Shown one piece after another: positions 45,535 through 56,517 of a stretch of 64,000 bases of DNA; position 1 is the first letter of the stretch, and every line of letters starts with the position of its first letter. Source of the stretch: Undaria pinnatifida (taxonomy: Eukaryota > Sar > Phaeophyceae > Laminariales > Alariaceae); assembly GCA_012845835.1 (NCBI GenBank), contig JABAKD010000024.1, positions 5,636,109 through 5,700,108 on the forward strand, given 5' to 3'. A program made the translations under genes and the position numbers. The notes under the pieces are model-generated. The model was not told the origin of the DNA, searched no databases, and saw nothing but the letters and a program-made list of their open reading frames with translations.

Positions 45535-47884
45535 AACGGAACGTGGAAACCGAAAGGCCAAGCCCATGTTGCCAAGACTCATATTGTCAACCAAGAGCGA
45601 TATTTCAGTATTTTTTGTGTTGTGGAGTACCCGTCATTCAGAACACACTTGACAAAAAAACGTTACCGGTATCTTTGCACTTCCGCAAGACGAGATGCGA
45701 CGCATTCCGCCGTAGGGGATGTTCGTTCATGTCCCTGGGGATCTTTAAGTTGTGTGTTATACGTCGAATTTGTAAAGACGACAAAAAAAAGGCATATCAC
45801 GATGAACAATCCGATTGCCTACGTGCATAATTCGCTATCCGAAAAACGTAAAGGGTGATCCAACGATAAGCTGCATTAACTTTAGACGAGAGGTTCCTTT
45901 GGTTAGCAAACGTTTGACTGAACATTACTATATTCACCTTGCCGGGTGTCTTACCCCCTATGCAGTACGTGTCCCCGCCCGTACGGCAAGCACGAAGCCA
46001 GGGACGAGAAAGATTTTTTCTCCATGAGGATAAGCCCAGCCATTCAGGGCTGAAACAACCCCCCCCACACAATATTAATAGAACTTACATCCCGCCAACC
46101 AGAAGACCATGCCCCGGGCTTGCCTCACGCCATGTTTGCCTGGTCGATGACAAGCTGACGTGCTCCGCCTCGGCATTCTATAGATCTGAGGGAGAGGTCG
46201 TTGTTCATACGACTACAAAAACACACGAAAAGGGCACAACCTCGACTGGCTCGTTTGGGTGCAGCCGGTGCATGTGTGTTGAACCGGGTACCAGCGATTG
46301 GATCTGTCTCGACAGTTCAACATCCATCATCTCACGACTCGGCAAGATTGGCAACGATGTTGGGACGTGCGTTTAGGCATCAGCGTGCTATTCTTCCATA
46401 TCTGGACACCTACTACCCCTAATAACAGTATATATAGATGACTTAGTCAAGTAGGGAAAAGAGGGGCTCGGAATGCGACACCCCCGTTTCTTTTCCATAT
46501 TGTCGTATTATAGTATAGTGTAAGAAAACGTCATTCTGGCCGCCCGTCTAGACTCAAAGTCTTGGTTTGCCGTGCCCGTACTACCACATCACTTCCTTGT
46601 ATTGCGTTTTCTTGTTATCTCCCCAGAATACAAGCATTTCCATCGTTGATTGCTTGTGACGTTTCCTAAAAAGCAGAACATTGCTTGTTTCTTGGTTTTG
46701 GTGATTTAGGAGCCGTGAGACCATTCGCACGTTTGGCGGTGTGAAAGTCAGCCGCAGCCAAAGATTTGTACCGCATGGTACTTTGCGGTGAAGGTAGCGT
46801 AGAATGCTTTGTTGGATTGCCCAATCAAGAGCAACGCGGAGAACGTCGCAGGCCCGTCTGACGCAGATGCAGCCGGTACGTTCTGTATCCAACGGAGCTA
46901 CGGCGAGAAATGAGCCAATACTGGGGCAAGTGAATGTTACCTCAAGTCGCTCAATGCCATACCAGGTACATGTCAGGACAACTCGAAGACGAACGCGGAT
47001 CAACTCGTCCGTCTCTAAAGTTGAAAGCCCCACGATGCGATGCGAGCATCGCGACTCAGCGCCCGCCCGGACGTCCTCAAACTATTTCATTGTCCTGCGC
47101 CTCTAGCAGCGCCCACGCCCCACTAGCGGCCCCATCGTTTGCGTGGTACGACTCCGACGGTAACTTAGGGCTGTCCGTGCTTCCATCAGCAAGGAGCGCC
47201 ATACGGTAGTCCTACTCACACCGTGAACTCGTGTGCATTATACCTTAACTAACCACCCGGTCAACACCAGTCCTTATCTCTAAAGCACCCCACGCTTGAC
47301 AAGTTCTGGGGACTGTCGCACAAACATCAAAGCTTTGCTGCCCGGTAACACTGCTGGTCGGAGGTTGTGGTTTCCGCGTTTCTATCGATTTGCCGCCCTC
47401 CGAAACGTCCCCCTTTCCTACCAGTGTATCGGGTAAAACCCTGGGCATGGATGCTTCCTTTTATTGCCGTTTGATGTGTTTTCGCCTAAGTTCAGCTGTC
47501 TTTCTTACACACAAGCGCTTATTTTCTCGAAAGCTTGAGCATCGATCGTTTCTTGACAGCATTATTTATGTATCCGGCCCCCACTATATAGTGTCGCCTG
47601 GTTTTGCAAGCTGAAAACGTTCACGCTAACACTACAACTTGTCACACTATAGTTCGTGAGGGGGGGGGGGGGGGGGGGGGGGGCGTGCAGAACTTCTCGT
47701 TGTGTTCTGTTACGTTTTTTCGTTTATTTGTTGTGTTTATTTTCGTCCTCTACGAATATTATTTGAAGAAAAAAAGATGCACCCCATCCAGGAGTGATAT
47801 CTTAGATTTCATGCAAACTCAAATTTACACGCGGTTTGTGTTACTCCCATCGCGCGTACTGCAGAGTTTGTATAACTGATTTTA
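45535..47884. other. Region with two candidate exons
   Basis: The plus-strand frame ending at 46376 contains a Cys-rich run (RHVCLVDDKLTCSASAFY, GCSRCMCVEPGTSDWICL) that looks like real protein. The minus-strand frame 46581-47033 (150 codons, LRVVLTCTWYGIERLEV, VLRVALDWAIQQSILRYL) also looks protein-like. I recognise neither, and no exon structure could be built. A run of about 24 G lies at 47660, and a faint block A-like segment at 47795-47880. Confidence 0.35.
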
Positions 47885-48125
47885 CGTCAGCCCCCCCCCC
47901 CCCTCCAAAACCAGCGATTTTGTTTAACGAACGTTTCATGGCTGCTCGAGACGAGGAAGGATGCAATGAGTGCCAACAAAATCTCGAATATATCTTCTTT
48001 TTTACAAAGGACTATCGTACTATAATGACATCGGGCTGGCAAGGGGCACCGTATTTCGCGACGTACGGCTCCCGCGGCTGGTTTCTAAACTAAGATATGT
48101 GAAAGAGAAAATGGGGTGGCTACCG
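47885..48125 (+). mobile_element. Family E MITE, copy 3 (241 bp)
   Basis: Starts CGTCAGCCCCCC after TA (47883-47884) and ends GGGGTGGCTACCG before TA (48126-48127). Interior ACCAGCGATTTTGTTTAACG, GTTTCATGGCTGCTCGA and GGCAAGGGGCACCG match the other copies. Confidence 0.75.
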
Positions 48126-48127
48126 TA

Positions 48128-48900
48128 GGCCGAGTTGTGTCCTCATAACGGAGAGTTTTTTCCATACTTCCACTTTCTAGCCTCTGGACAAGCCGTGGCC
48201 ACAGGTGTCGCCTATTCCCCCCCCCGTTCTAGCCTTCGACTTTGATCGCGCCTACGGTTCAGCAATCCCACTGCTCGTCGAATTTTCATCGAGTGTTCCT
48301 AGTGGTCGATCTCAGCGATACATATAGCACATGATCAGGATTTGATGAAATTTCGGTAATATAACGAATTTTCCGGGGGGGTAGAATCTTCTTGAGTACG
48401 AGCCTCAATTTTTGGCTCGTATAACAATCGTCTACCCGGCGCAAAACCGTCACTACAGCAGCAGAGTTTGCGGAAGACACCTGTCCCATTGGTGTCTGCC
48501 TTATTCGTATGCACGGTCGGTGCCTGGGATAATAAATTTTTCACGAACCCATCGCGCTTCAACGCCCAACGTGATAAGACTCTTCGCTACACTGCCGTCA
48601 GCCAGCTCATTAAGTGGGCCGCCTTGATGCGGTCAATTTGTCGACTCGACGATGAGACCTGAGAATCTCTCTGAGCCTTCTGCGATCAGCCATGGCATGC
48701 CAATGGCCTCGGGAACGACCCTGCTCAGTCTCGTCCGCTCGAAGGTGGTGGCACGGCTCCAGCGGCGCTGCTGCCAGATCCTCTACACCCTTGTACCAAA
48801 CAATATCCTCTAAAAAAAAGGGAAAAATTAGGGAGGCAAGTGTTTCCGGGGGTCGAATCTTTAGTTTTTCCCCGAAATTAGCCCCCCCTCCCCTCCCCCT
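48128..48900. other. Unassigned sequence
   Basis: Short overlapping frames on both strands, no domains or repeats recognised. Confidence 0.4.
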
Positions 48901-48904
48901 CCCC

Positions 48905-50262
48905 TGACCCCTCTTGTTCATGAAAACCCCCAACCCTTCCCCCCCCCCCCCCCCCCCCCCCCCCCCCGCACCCCCCCGTCCCCCGATCCCCCCCCCTTCC
49001 GCCTAGTTTGTCCAAACGCCGCACTTACAATCGGAATCGGCCAGAGCAATAAACACCTACACGTAGTTGATATCACGTCATTATCTTTCTGACCATCCAT
49101 GACGTGGTAGTTTTCAATTATTCCCCCCCCCCCACCCCCCCCCTTTAACGCCCCCTCTTTTCCAACCACCCGCACGATCGCCTAGACCTAGCACCACGCG
49201 TATAACAAGCCCCTACATATATTTGATCTCACAGCCGAAGTGTAGTTGAATATTATTAGTGACCTAAACCTGCTAAAAAATCTGCCCCCCCCTCCCCCCC
49301 CCCTCTCGCTCTCCCTTTCTCAAACGCCCCACCAAATATCGAAATCCGCCAGATTAATAAACACTTCACGCACAGGATATCACCTCATTATCTTTCGAGA
49401 GCCATCCATACCGCTGCTTCCCCCCCCCCCCCGCCCCGAACGCCCCCTTTTTCCCCATCACCCGCACCATCGCCTAGACCTAGCACCACACGTATAACAA
49501 ACCCCTCACCTAAAACACTTCCTCGCCCCCCCCCCCCCCCCCCCCCGCCCGCCCCCTTCCCCGCCCCCCCCCCCCCCCCCCCCACCTCCCCCCCCCCAAC
49601 CCATCCCAACCCCACCCCCTTGAACACTCCACCCTCTCTCTACTCACTGATTGTACGACATACCCCAGGATATACATGCTAAAGTGATGCATTATTTCCA
49701 AAACCGTCACATTTATCCCCTCAAAATAATGTATAGTTTCCACGCACATATTGAGCTGCCCCACACGCCCCCGCCCCGCCCCAACCCCCCCCGCCCCCGA
49801 ATAATAAACTGGTGCCAAAACAGTCAGATTTATCCCCTTGAAAGGATTATAATTTACATGCACAAACCCCCCCCCCCCTTCCCCCCCCCCCCCCCCCCTT
49901 CCCACTCCCTCCTCCAAACCCGCTCGCTTTTGATCAAAACCAGGCCCCCACGTCCTTCAAACCTCCCCCCCCCCGCACCGGTTATTCGAATTACAAGATT
50001 CACTTGATAAAAGCATACATTCCCTCCACAGCTGTCAGATTTTGTCCCCCTCAGAAACGTGTTTTATAGTTTCCGCGCACAGACTGACTAAAATCACCCT
50101 GTTGACCCTGATAGCTACACTGTAGCTGCAAGGGGAGTCGCCGACCTATATCCTTAATGAGGACACACAACTCGTAATGCCCGCGATCGGAGTATCACAC
50201 ACAGCTTGCAAAGATGAGTTTCGACGAAATCTTCGATCTCACAGCTGGAGTGTATTTCATTT
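48905..50262 (-). repeat. R1 modular repeat, copy 6, inverted
   Basis: Reverse-complement of the full R1 plan. C tracts (the longest near 48939-48967 and 49530-49580), two block B units (GATCGCCTAGACCTAGCACCA at about 49178; GAGAGCCATCCATACCGCTG near 49397), three copies of the TATAGTTTCC.CGCA module, and block A at about 50029-50252 ending CACAGCTGGAGT. With the copy at 1486 this is one of the two most complete R1 copies. Confidence 0.85.
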
Positions 50263-51530
50263 TTTATAAAATTATCTTCGGGCAAAACCGAACGTTTCGG
50301 TAAAACCGAAAGAACAAGGTTGTCAGGAACGACCCTAACCCACGCTCTCGCGCAATCCGGAAGTCCACTTCTGCACAAGAAAACCTCAATACAAATTTAT
50401 ACGAGAATGCAGTCGGGGGGACTCGAACTCACGAACATACCTACGCCGGGCTTGAGAATAACCTGACACGCCACCGGGGCGACCGGTCGTTATTCGTCGG
50501 TGAGCCCCCTTAGAACTCGCTTGTACTAGGGTCAACAGGGTGATGTCAATCTATCTCTGCGCGGAGATTATAAAACCCGCTATTTTGAGGGTGGGCATAT
50601 TCTGGCGGATGTGTACTACAGCTTAACTGTACGACGAAATATCTGCGATACCAGCTGGCAGGACATTTTCTGTTCTTCCAGTAGTTCAAAAACGGCATGT
50701 TTCATGCCCTCGACAAATATCGTGGTTACTACAACAGCAGCAGCAGTACTCCCCCTGTTGCAAGGTCGGTCAATTGCCAACCTCTTTACAACTGGGAACC
50801 TGTTTATTGGTGACAAAATAACTTGAATTTAGCTCAGGGAGGGGTTCGGGGGCTCTAAAGGAGTTAAACACTTCTTGTTATGGAGGGGCACACCGAACAT
50901 GAACCGCAACATGTTATGCATAACGTTTCTAGGAGGCAACTTGTAGTTTCATTCAATGGTGTATTCCAATACGCTTTTCGTATTCCCGCCACTGCAAAGA
51001 GCTTAGACAATGCCTACAACAGGATGCCACGACAGTCCGGCTTGAAGATGACCTCCGTAGCAAGCGCAAGCTCGACAAAATTTTACTCCTCATAAATATA
51101 ACACACGGCGCACGCGCCACTAGGCCGAACTGGGTGTCGAATGAAGACGCTACTACTTATACGTAGTGCACTCCAAGTTGCATTCTTCCCCCAGAGTCTT
51201 CCATGAAGGAGCCTCTCGTTGTCGACGGCATGGGCGTACTCTTGCGCTTTCGTGTTGCAACCGTCACAAAACTATGAAACACAAACTGTTAGTAATTAGT
51301 AGTCCCTCTATGGTGCCGGTTGTGCAGTGATTGTTTCTACATATATATATAGTGAACCTGAAAATTCTCGGCATAAACAAGGAAAAGTGGAAGAACGTAT
51401 GTGGAATAGTGCTGGGTGCCGCCACAGCGCCGGTAGTTCCGGGTTCCACGCACCGGCGATGGAGAACGGCCACTGCGACGACGGTACTTCACGCCAAAGC
51501 TCTGATCTTCCCCGGAGAGGAGGCGATCTA
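50263..51530. other. Unassigned region with tRNA-like segment
   Basis: No supported gene. A tRNA-like sequence lies at 50414-50490 (separate entry). The minus-strand frame 50616-50816 faintly resembles sequence at 35090-35158 but is not callable. Confidence 0.4.
50414..50490 (-). repeat. tRNA-like sequence, possible SINE head
   Basis: The minus strand shows an A box-like CGGTGGCGTGTCAGG, a loop ATTCTCA with a 4-of-5 stem, and a clear B box GAGTTCGAGTCC (50419-50430 on plus). The acceptor ends do not pair and the T stem is imperfect, so it reads as a tRNA-derived element or tRNA pseudogene rather than a functional tRNA. Confidence 0.4.
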
Positions 51531-51757
51531 CGGTAGCCCCTCCAACTTTTTTGTAGCGAAATCGCCGGTTTTGAAACCAGCTCCCGGTCTTATCTCCGGA
51601 AATACGATGTCACTTGAAACGCCATCGTCATCGTTCGATTGACCTTTGCACACAATAAAATGTATATCGAGGCCTTTTGTTAATAGCGTCTATCCTCGTG
51701 TCGAGCAGCCATGAAACGTTCGTTAAAAAAAAACGCTGGTTTTGAGGGGGGCTATCG
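51531..51757 (-). mobile_element. Family E MITE, copy 4 (227 bp)
   Basis: Inverted. Ends on the plus strand are CGGTAGCCCCTCC (after TA) and GGGGGGCTATCG. Interior ACCAGCTCCCGG, AGCAGCCATGAAAC and GTTCGTTAAAAAAAAACGCTGG match the family. The right flank is TC, so one target base may have mutated. Confidence 0.75.
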
Positions 51758-53490
51758 TCCGATCAGTCGGGAGTATATTTATGATATAGTATTGGCGAAT
51801 ACCGTCATTATTTAGAGTCCACGTTGTCGTTTCAAGCTTTCCACCAAGTGCATACAGCAGTGCTGATGCTTGTAAAGACCTTCTGTTCCGTAAGAATGGA
51901 CTGCTACTGATGGTAAAAGTTGACCACATAACACGGGGATTGGACCTACCGTCTACGTCGTAGGGGGGAAAGGTTATATCACCTGTGTGTCGGGTAGTAT
52001 TCCTTATTGTAGCCCATTTTGATTAAGGGTATATATACAGCACACCTCGAGTACCATTCGTGGAAGTAGTATTAAAAGCTGTACCGTAAAAACACCTTAA
52101 TGTAATAAAGACCATTTTGCTCACATCCACCACAGTTCATCTTCGAAATAATGGGCTTCTGCATGTGGCTCACGAAGGGGGAATCTTCCGTTTGTACCCG
52201 CCTCCGCGCCCCCCCCCCCCCTTCCCCCACCACCATACACACCCCTCTCCCGCCGGCCATCCAAAAAAATCAAACCTGCAATAATAATACTAAACAGTAC
52301 CTGACAGGTGACATCAACTACAATACCTATTTGATTTTCAAACCATCCATTCCTGAGCTCCAGTTCATTTATATGGTCTTCCTGATCATATTAGCCCCCT
52401 CCCCCCTCCCCAAGATATCCCGCCCTCTCCGGACCGGTTATACGACTGAATGGAGCAGCGCGTGAAATAGATTCGTAGTGGAATGTTGCGCTGGCGCACG
52501 TTTTTGTCGTAAATCCCATTCATTTCCTATGCCGCACTATTTATCGCCGTAGAAGGCAAAAATTGTGCGGGTCCTTTTTCGGCGCGGGTGAAAAAAAACA
52601 AACGGGGTCTGTTTCCCCGCATGCCAAAAACAATCCTTCCTACAAGTATTGCGTCGCAGTTTTGTTCTGTTTTTTTTTTTTGTTTTTTTAGACGCAGGCG
52701 AAAAACATTCAGAGGCTTAGTGTGTGTTGAGATATCGTCTTAGATGGTCAGATTTGGTCTGGTTAAATTTTTTAGCATGGAGAGTATTTTTTTTCCGTTG
52801 ATAATTCAGTTGATAGGTGCTGCCGTTTTCATCTGCCTGAGGACACGAAGGGCCTCAAAGAGCCCGAAAAGGGACAGGAAGTTCCCAGCTGGTGCAACGT
52901 ATCAATAATTGCTGGATCGCAATGCGTCGCGAACAGCGGAGGAAGCGCCGTGTCCACCAGAAAGTGTTAGTGATAGCACAAGGTTAGTGATTTGGTTCGG
53001 GTTCAGAGCGAGGCTTTTCCCAAGTCATTAGTTGGGAAATCAAGGTGAGGCTTCCGAGTGCTTGAACACGGAGTCCATCGGCGAACTGAAATTGAACTAT
53101 ATGACGGTGTTCTTCTATAACGATGGCTCACGCAGGTTACCGGCAACTACCACCTGTTCAACAGGCAAACCAGGCCGGGGACACTGTGGCCTGTGGCCCC
53201 TACGCAAGGACCTCGTATTTGCTGACAATATGTCTGATGCTCATTGGCGGTCATTTTGTCGTCGTTTCTTGAAGAAAATGCGGAGCATTCGAAGGCAGCC
53301 GGCACCACGTATACAAGATGATAAACCGAGCGCGTTAGCTGCACATTTTAAATATATTGACGGCGTGCATGGTGAAAAAAAGCAACCTCCGGCGGGCCCC
53401 CGGCCGGCCTCCGGAGGTCCGCCCTGCGCGCATCACAAGCCGGACGCCTATTTTACGTCCTGCTTACCGCTTCTCTTACTGCGGAAAGCC
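51758..53490. other. Mostly unassigned; possible decayed R1 and one ORF
   Basis: C-rich tracts at about 52207-52220 and 52398-52412 with GGACCGGTTATACGAC at 52430 suggest a degraded inverted R1 piece. A plus-strand frame at 53032-53538 (168 codons, Arg- and Pro-rich, RSFCRRFLKKMRSIRRQPAP) ends inside the LTR of the next element; it is not recognised and may be a host or transposon fragment. Confidence 0.35.
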
Positions 53491-53494
53491 CTAG

Positions 53495-53762
53495 TGTTAA
53501 GATACGGCCTCGAAAGGCCTGTAGGTATCCGAATTTAAGATCAATTGCATGGGTTTCGTATGATAAGGTTGGCGGTTTATATTCGGGAAGTTAGGAATTA
53601 GATCGGAGGCACGCGCCTCCGATCTCAGAAGCTATCCCGGGCTCTGGTGGAAACGAATAAAGCTACATCTCTACGAAGGAACGAAAGTGAGTACTCTCCG
53701 AGGACCTGCTCAATTGGCAGACCTGCAGGGGGCACCCTGTGTCCCCCACCTTTAATTTCACA
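53495..53762 (+). repeat. TRIM-like element, 5' LTR
   Basis: 268 bp, TG...CA. It contains an 11-bp stem hairpin AGATCGGAGGC / GCCTCCGATCT with a 4-base loop (53600-53625) and AATAAA at 53656-53661. Confidence 0.85.
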
Positions 53763-53764
53763 TG

Positions 53765-54096
53765 TGGCGTCGTCGGCAGGACTTTATTTGGATCTTCCTT
53801 CCGACCTGCCTGGTTCGGACGCTCGTCGGCGTGTGGCTATCGAGCGCTGCAAACCCTGTGCCAACCCCCACGACAGCGGGGACATGCCCAAATACCTACC
53901 TGCGGGGCTGACACAGTATGTGCTCAACAAATTTTCCAAGAAGTCCCCGCCGTACCACGTCACTCAAGACGACGTTTCGACTCCCCTCCAACGGCTGGAG
54001 GTGGAGCAGATCACTGGTCATCAGTCGGTACGGGGGTGAGGTGGCGTCATCGCGGTGCTATACAAGACGCATTGGGCGGGACTTCGCCTCGCCATA
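53765..54096 (+). pseudogene. Chromodomain-like coding remnant inside the TRIM-like element
   Basis: One frame through the internal region reads ASSAGLYLDLPSDLPG, CKPCANPHDSGD, SKKSPPYHVTQDDVST, then LEVEQITGHQSVRG, a TGA stop at 54037-54039, and on in the same frame GGVIAVLYKTHWAGL. The pattern Glu-Val-Glu-x-Ile-x-x-His ... Tyr-Lys-x-x-Trp-x-Gly is that of a chromodomain, a fold used by chromoviral (gypsy-type) integrases to read histone marks. A single CGA to TGA change would explain the stop. The frame also runs back through the LTR, but that part does not look coding. It is probably a captured or retained tail of a larger retroelement polyprotein. Confidence 0.55.
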
Positions 54097-54427
54097 GTAC
54101 CTTTTCTGTGGTTGGTTTACCGTAGAGCCTTTCCTGCCCCCCCCCCGCCACACCGGCGGCATGCGGCATGTTCTAGAGCCTTTTCTGCCCCTCCGCCACG
54201 CCGGCGGCATGCGGCAGGTTTTTGATGGGTGACTATTGCCTTGCTGTAGGGTCTGCTTTTCTTTCTACTGCTTTTCTTCGCATGTTCCTGGCTCCGTAGC
54301 CAGACGGTTAGAGGTGTGGGAGTGGGTTTTGAGGAGCCGCATCTTCGACTCATGCTCTAGTTCGTAGAACAGGAGTTTCCCCGAATCTCCCATATTTCTG
54401 CATATGCGACTCATCAGGGTGGGCTAG

Positions 54428-54696
54428 TGTTAAGATACGGCCTCGAAAGGCCTGTAGGTATCCGAATTTAAGATCATTTGGATGGGTTTCGTATGATAAG
54501 GTTGGCAGTTTATATTCGGGGAAGTTAGGAATTAGATCGGAGGCACGCGCCTCCGATCTCATAACCTATCCCGGGCTCTGGTGGAAACGAATAAAGCTAC
54601 ATATCTACGAAGGAACGAAAGTGAGTACTCTCCGAGGACCTGCTCAATTGGCAGACCTGCAGGGGGCACTCTGTGTCCCCCACCTTTAATTTCACA
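54428..54696 (+). repeat. TRIM-like element, 3' LTR
   Basis: 269 bp. Same hairpin at 54534-54559 and AATAAA at 54590-54595. Followed by CTAG. Confidence 0.85.
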
Positions 54697-54700
54697 CTAG

Positions 54701-55103
54701 CTTGAGGACGAGGTAACAAGCTTCGCTGAAGCTCAACGAGTATATATAACGATTGGAATGCTGAACACTGCTTTGCAAGATGCGGATGGAGGCACTCATG
54801 AGGGGGGAAGCACGTCACCTGCTATGTATGCCACTTGACCAGGTTGCAGAACAAGGCCGCCGAGGCATGCGAGGGTAAAACCTCCTACTTAAGAGTTAGA
54901 CCAACCATAGCATGGAAAACTCCGAGTATTTTTTTCGATATTTCTGTGCAATGTTTGGGCGTTTTGAGACTCCAAAAACAACTGGATGAGAAATGTTGGA
55001 CCTCTACACCATCCATTGTGTGTGGCCTCAATGTTTGGAAATCGGTTCTATATTGAAATGTTATTTCATCTCATTTGACGTAAAGGGCAGAGTGTTGAGG
55101 TAT
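54701..55103. other. Unassigned sequence between two elements
   Basis: About 400 bases between the TRIM-like element and the family H element. No gene or repeat recognised. Confidence 0.4.
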
Positions 55104-55379
55104 TACAGTAGGGGGCCCTTTATAGTGCCGGGTAGTGTCCTGAGGAAAAACCGGCACTATATCGGGCCCGGTACTATTCAGAACAGTCCCTCAGTATTTC
55201 CGGTGCGGCACTATTGAGGCTTGTAACATCACTCAATAGTGCTGCACCGGCACTATTGGGGATTTTTTTTCATTTCATGGTGTGGCGCTCACGCTTTGCG
55301 GGGCCAGCAGAGAACGAAATGGGTTGAAAGTACGGAATATGTATTAAATAGTGGACGAAGCTAAACCCCAGTCCTCATT

Positions 55380-55845
55380 GCCCTTCTTCATGGTGCAAGA
55401 TGAAAAAAAAAAAACAGAAAAAGAAACACGGCAGGAGGCGCAGCGCGAAAAAACAAACAATCATGTACTGTACCCCCCCTATCACTACGTCGCGACCAAC
55501 ACTCTCCCATGTCCGCCTGGCGCACCCGCTCCGATGTTACAAGCAAAGAAAACAAAAACGAACGAAACAAGACAAGCACAACAGGAAGCGCACCGCAAGA
55601 GAAAACAGCCATGTACTGTACCCTTCGCCCTCACTTCGTTGCAACTCTCTCATGTCTGCCTGGCGCACCCGCTTCGATGCTGCAAGAAAAAATAACAAAC
55701 AAACAAACAAACCAAGACCAACACGACATGAAGCGCACCGCAAGAAAAACAAGCAACCATGTATTGCACTCCCCGCTCTCACTACGTCGCGACAAACTCT
55801 CTCATGTCTGCCTGGCGCACCCGCTTGGCGGAATGCGCGGCGATC
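55380..55845. repeat. Tandem repeat of about 148 bp inside family H
   Basis: TCTCATGTCTGCCTGGCGCACCCGCT recurs (in part diverged) at about 55504, 55647 and 55799, with A-rich spacers (AACAAACAAACAA) between. On the minus strand each unit encodes RVRQADM, the end of the family H protein, so the gene's 3' end has been multiplied. The same happens in copy 2 (about 60868 and 61012). Confidence 0.75.
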
Positions 55846-56340
55846 ATCGCCATATTCGCTTTCGTTGGGTAGAACGCCGCGTCTCGGTTGCCACTCTCCT
55901 CTGTTGCCGCCTCCAGGACGCCGAAGTGAGACGACAGCTCATCATAAGCCGGTGGAGCACGGCGCTTGCGCCCCGTGTTCTCGTTGCCACCGCCCTCCTC
56001 GTCTTTGTCCTTATTTTCGCCGCCGGTAGACACTTGCGCTCCAGCCAGCAGTGTCGCCAAGTCGTCCACTGTGTCCAGTAGAAGAGCCTCTACCGCCTCA
56101 GTCGTCGTCTTTGATGGTAGCCCACCCGGGAATCCCGTTCACCGCTTCCTCCGCGACCGGTTCTCCGGGTTCGATATCGAGTTCTGCCAACAGTTCGCTT
56201 ATCTCGTCGTCTACGATGCGGGATCCATGCTGCTGCGCGTCGCGAACGCTCGTGCCCAACGTGTTGACAGTCTCCGTGAGAGCCTTCAAGTCAGGCTGGA
56301 CGATATGGAACCGGGTCTTTCCGTGATGCTTGGTGTGTGT
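55782..56340 (-). pseudogene. Family H protein, copy 1 (frameshifted)
   Basis: Two overlapping minus-strand frames read as one protein after a single frameshift near 56097. The first gives LKALTETVNTLGTSVRDAQQ, VDDEISELLAELDIEPGEP, GIPGWATIKDDD; the second continues TEAVEALLLDTVDDLATLLA, a Lys/Glu-rich NKDKDEEGGG segment, KRRAPPAYDELSSHFGV and the tail DAAFYPTKANMAMIAAH, KRVRQADMREFVAT. That tail is nearly the same in family H copy 2 (61000-61070), so it belongs to the element. Its role is unknown; the acidic and Leu-rich N-terminal part could form a coiled coil. Confidence 0.5.
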
Positions 56341-56517
56341 GTAGTGAACCGGCACTATTGCGGGGCGCCGTGGTGCCCAACCAACACTATAGTGGGTCCT
56401 CCTTAAATAGTGCCGGTCCGGCACTGTTGAGGGCGCTGTCTGTGTCCAGAGATATTACCGGCACTACACCGGGCACCGGCACTATTTAACCGGCACTATA
56501 GAGGGCCCCCTACCGTA

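Larger units (their letters stand above)
53495..54696 (+). mobile_element. TRIM-like short LTR element (1.2 kb)
   Basis: Two direct repeats of 268 and 269 bp (TGTTAAGATACGG...TTTCACA) enclose only 665 bp. CTAG flanks both sides (53491-53494, 54697-54700). A TGG-starting candidate primer site, TGGCGTCGTCGGCAGG, begins two bases after the 5' LTR at 53765. There is no RT, so movement would need an outside source. The LTRs differ by about seven substitutions and one indel, so this insertion is older than the copia. CTAG also precedes the 3' LTR internally, leaving some doubt whether CTAG is target or element. Two tandem units of about 49 bp with CCGGCGGCATGCGGCA lie at 54124-54219. Confidence 0.75.
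55106..56515. mobile_element. Family H TIR transposon, copy 1 (1.41 kb), TA target duplication
   Basis: Ends CAGTAGGGGGCCCTTTATAG and, inverted at the other side, CGGTAGGGGGCCCTCTATAG, with TA at 55104-55105 and 56516-56517. Both subterminal regions carry many CCGGCACTAT / ATAGTGCCGG motifs in both orientations. The inside holds a minus-strand coding remnant and a tandem repeat of the 3' end of that frame. TA duplication and TIR start fit Tc1/mariner-type insertion, but no DDE transposase is visible, so superfamily assignment is inference. Confidence 0.8.

Noticed and set aside
53600..53625. Sequencing-adapter contamination, because AGATCGGA matches a common adapter start
   Set aside because: The match stops after eight bases, and the motif is one arm of a perfect hairpin present in both LTRs.
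55388..55782. Hydrophobic membrane protein frames (runs of Phe, Leu, Val on the minus strand)
   Set aside because: They arise from the A-rich spacers of the family H tandem units and shift frame between units.
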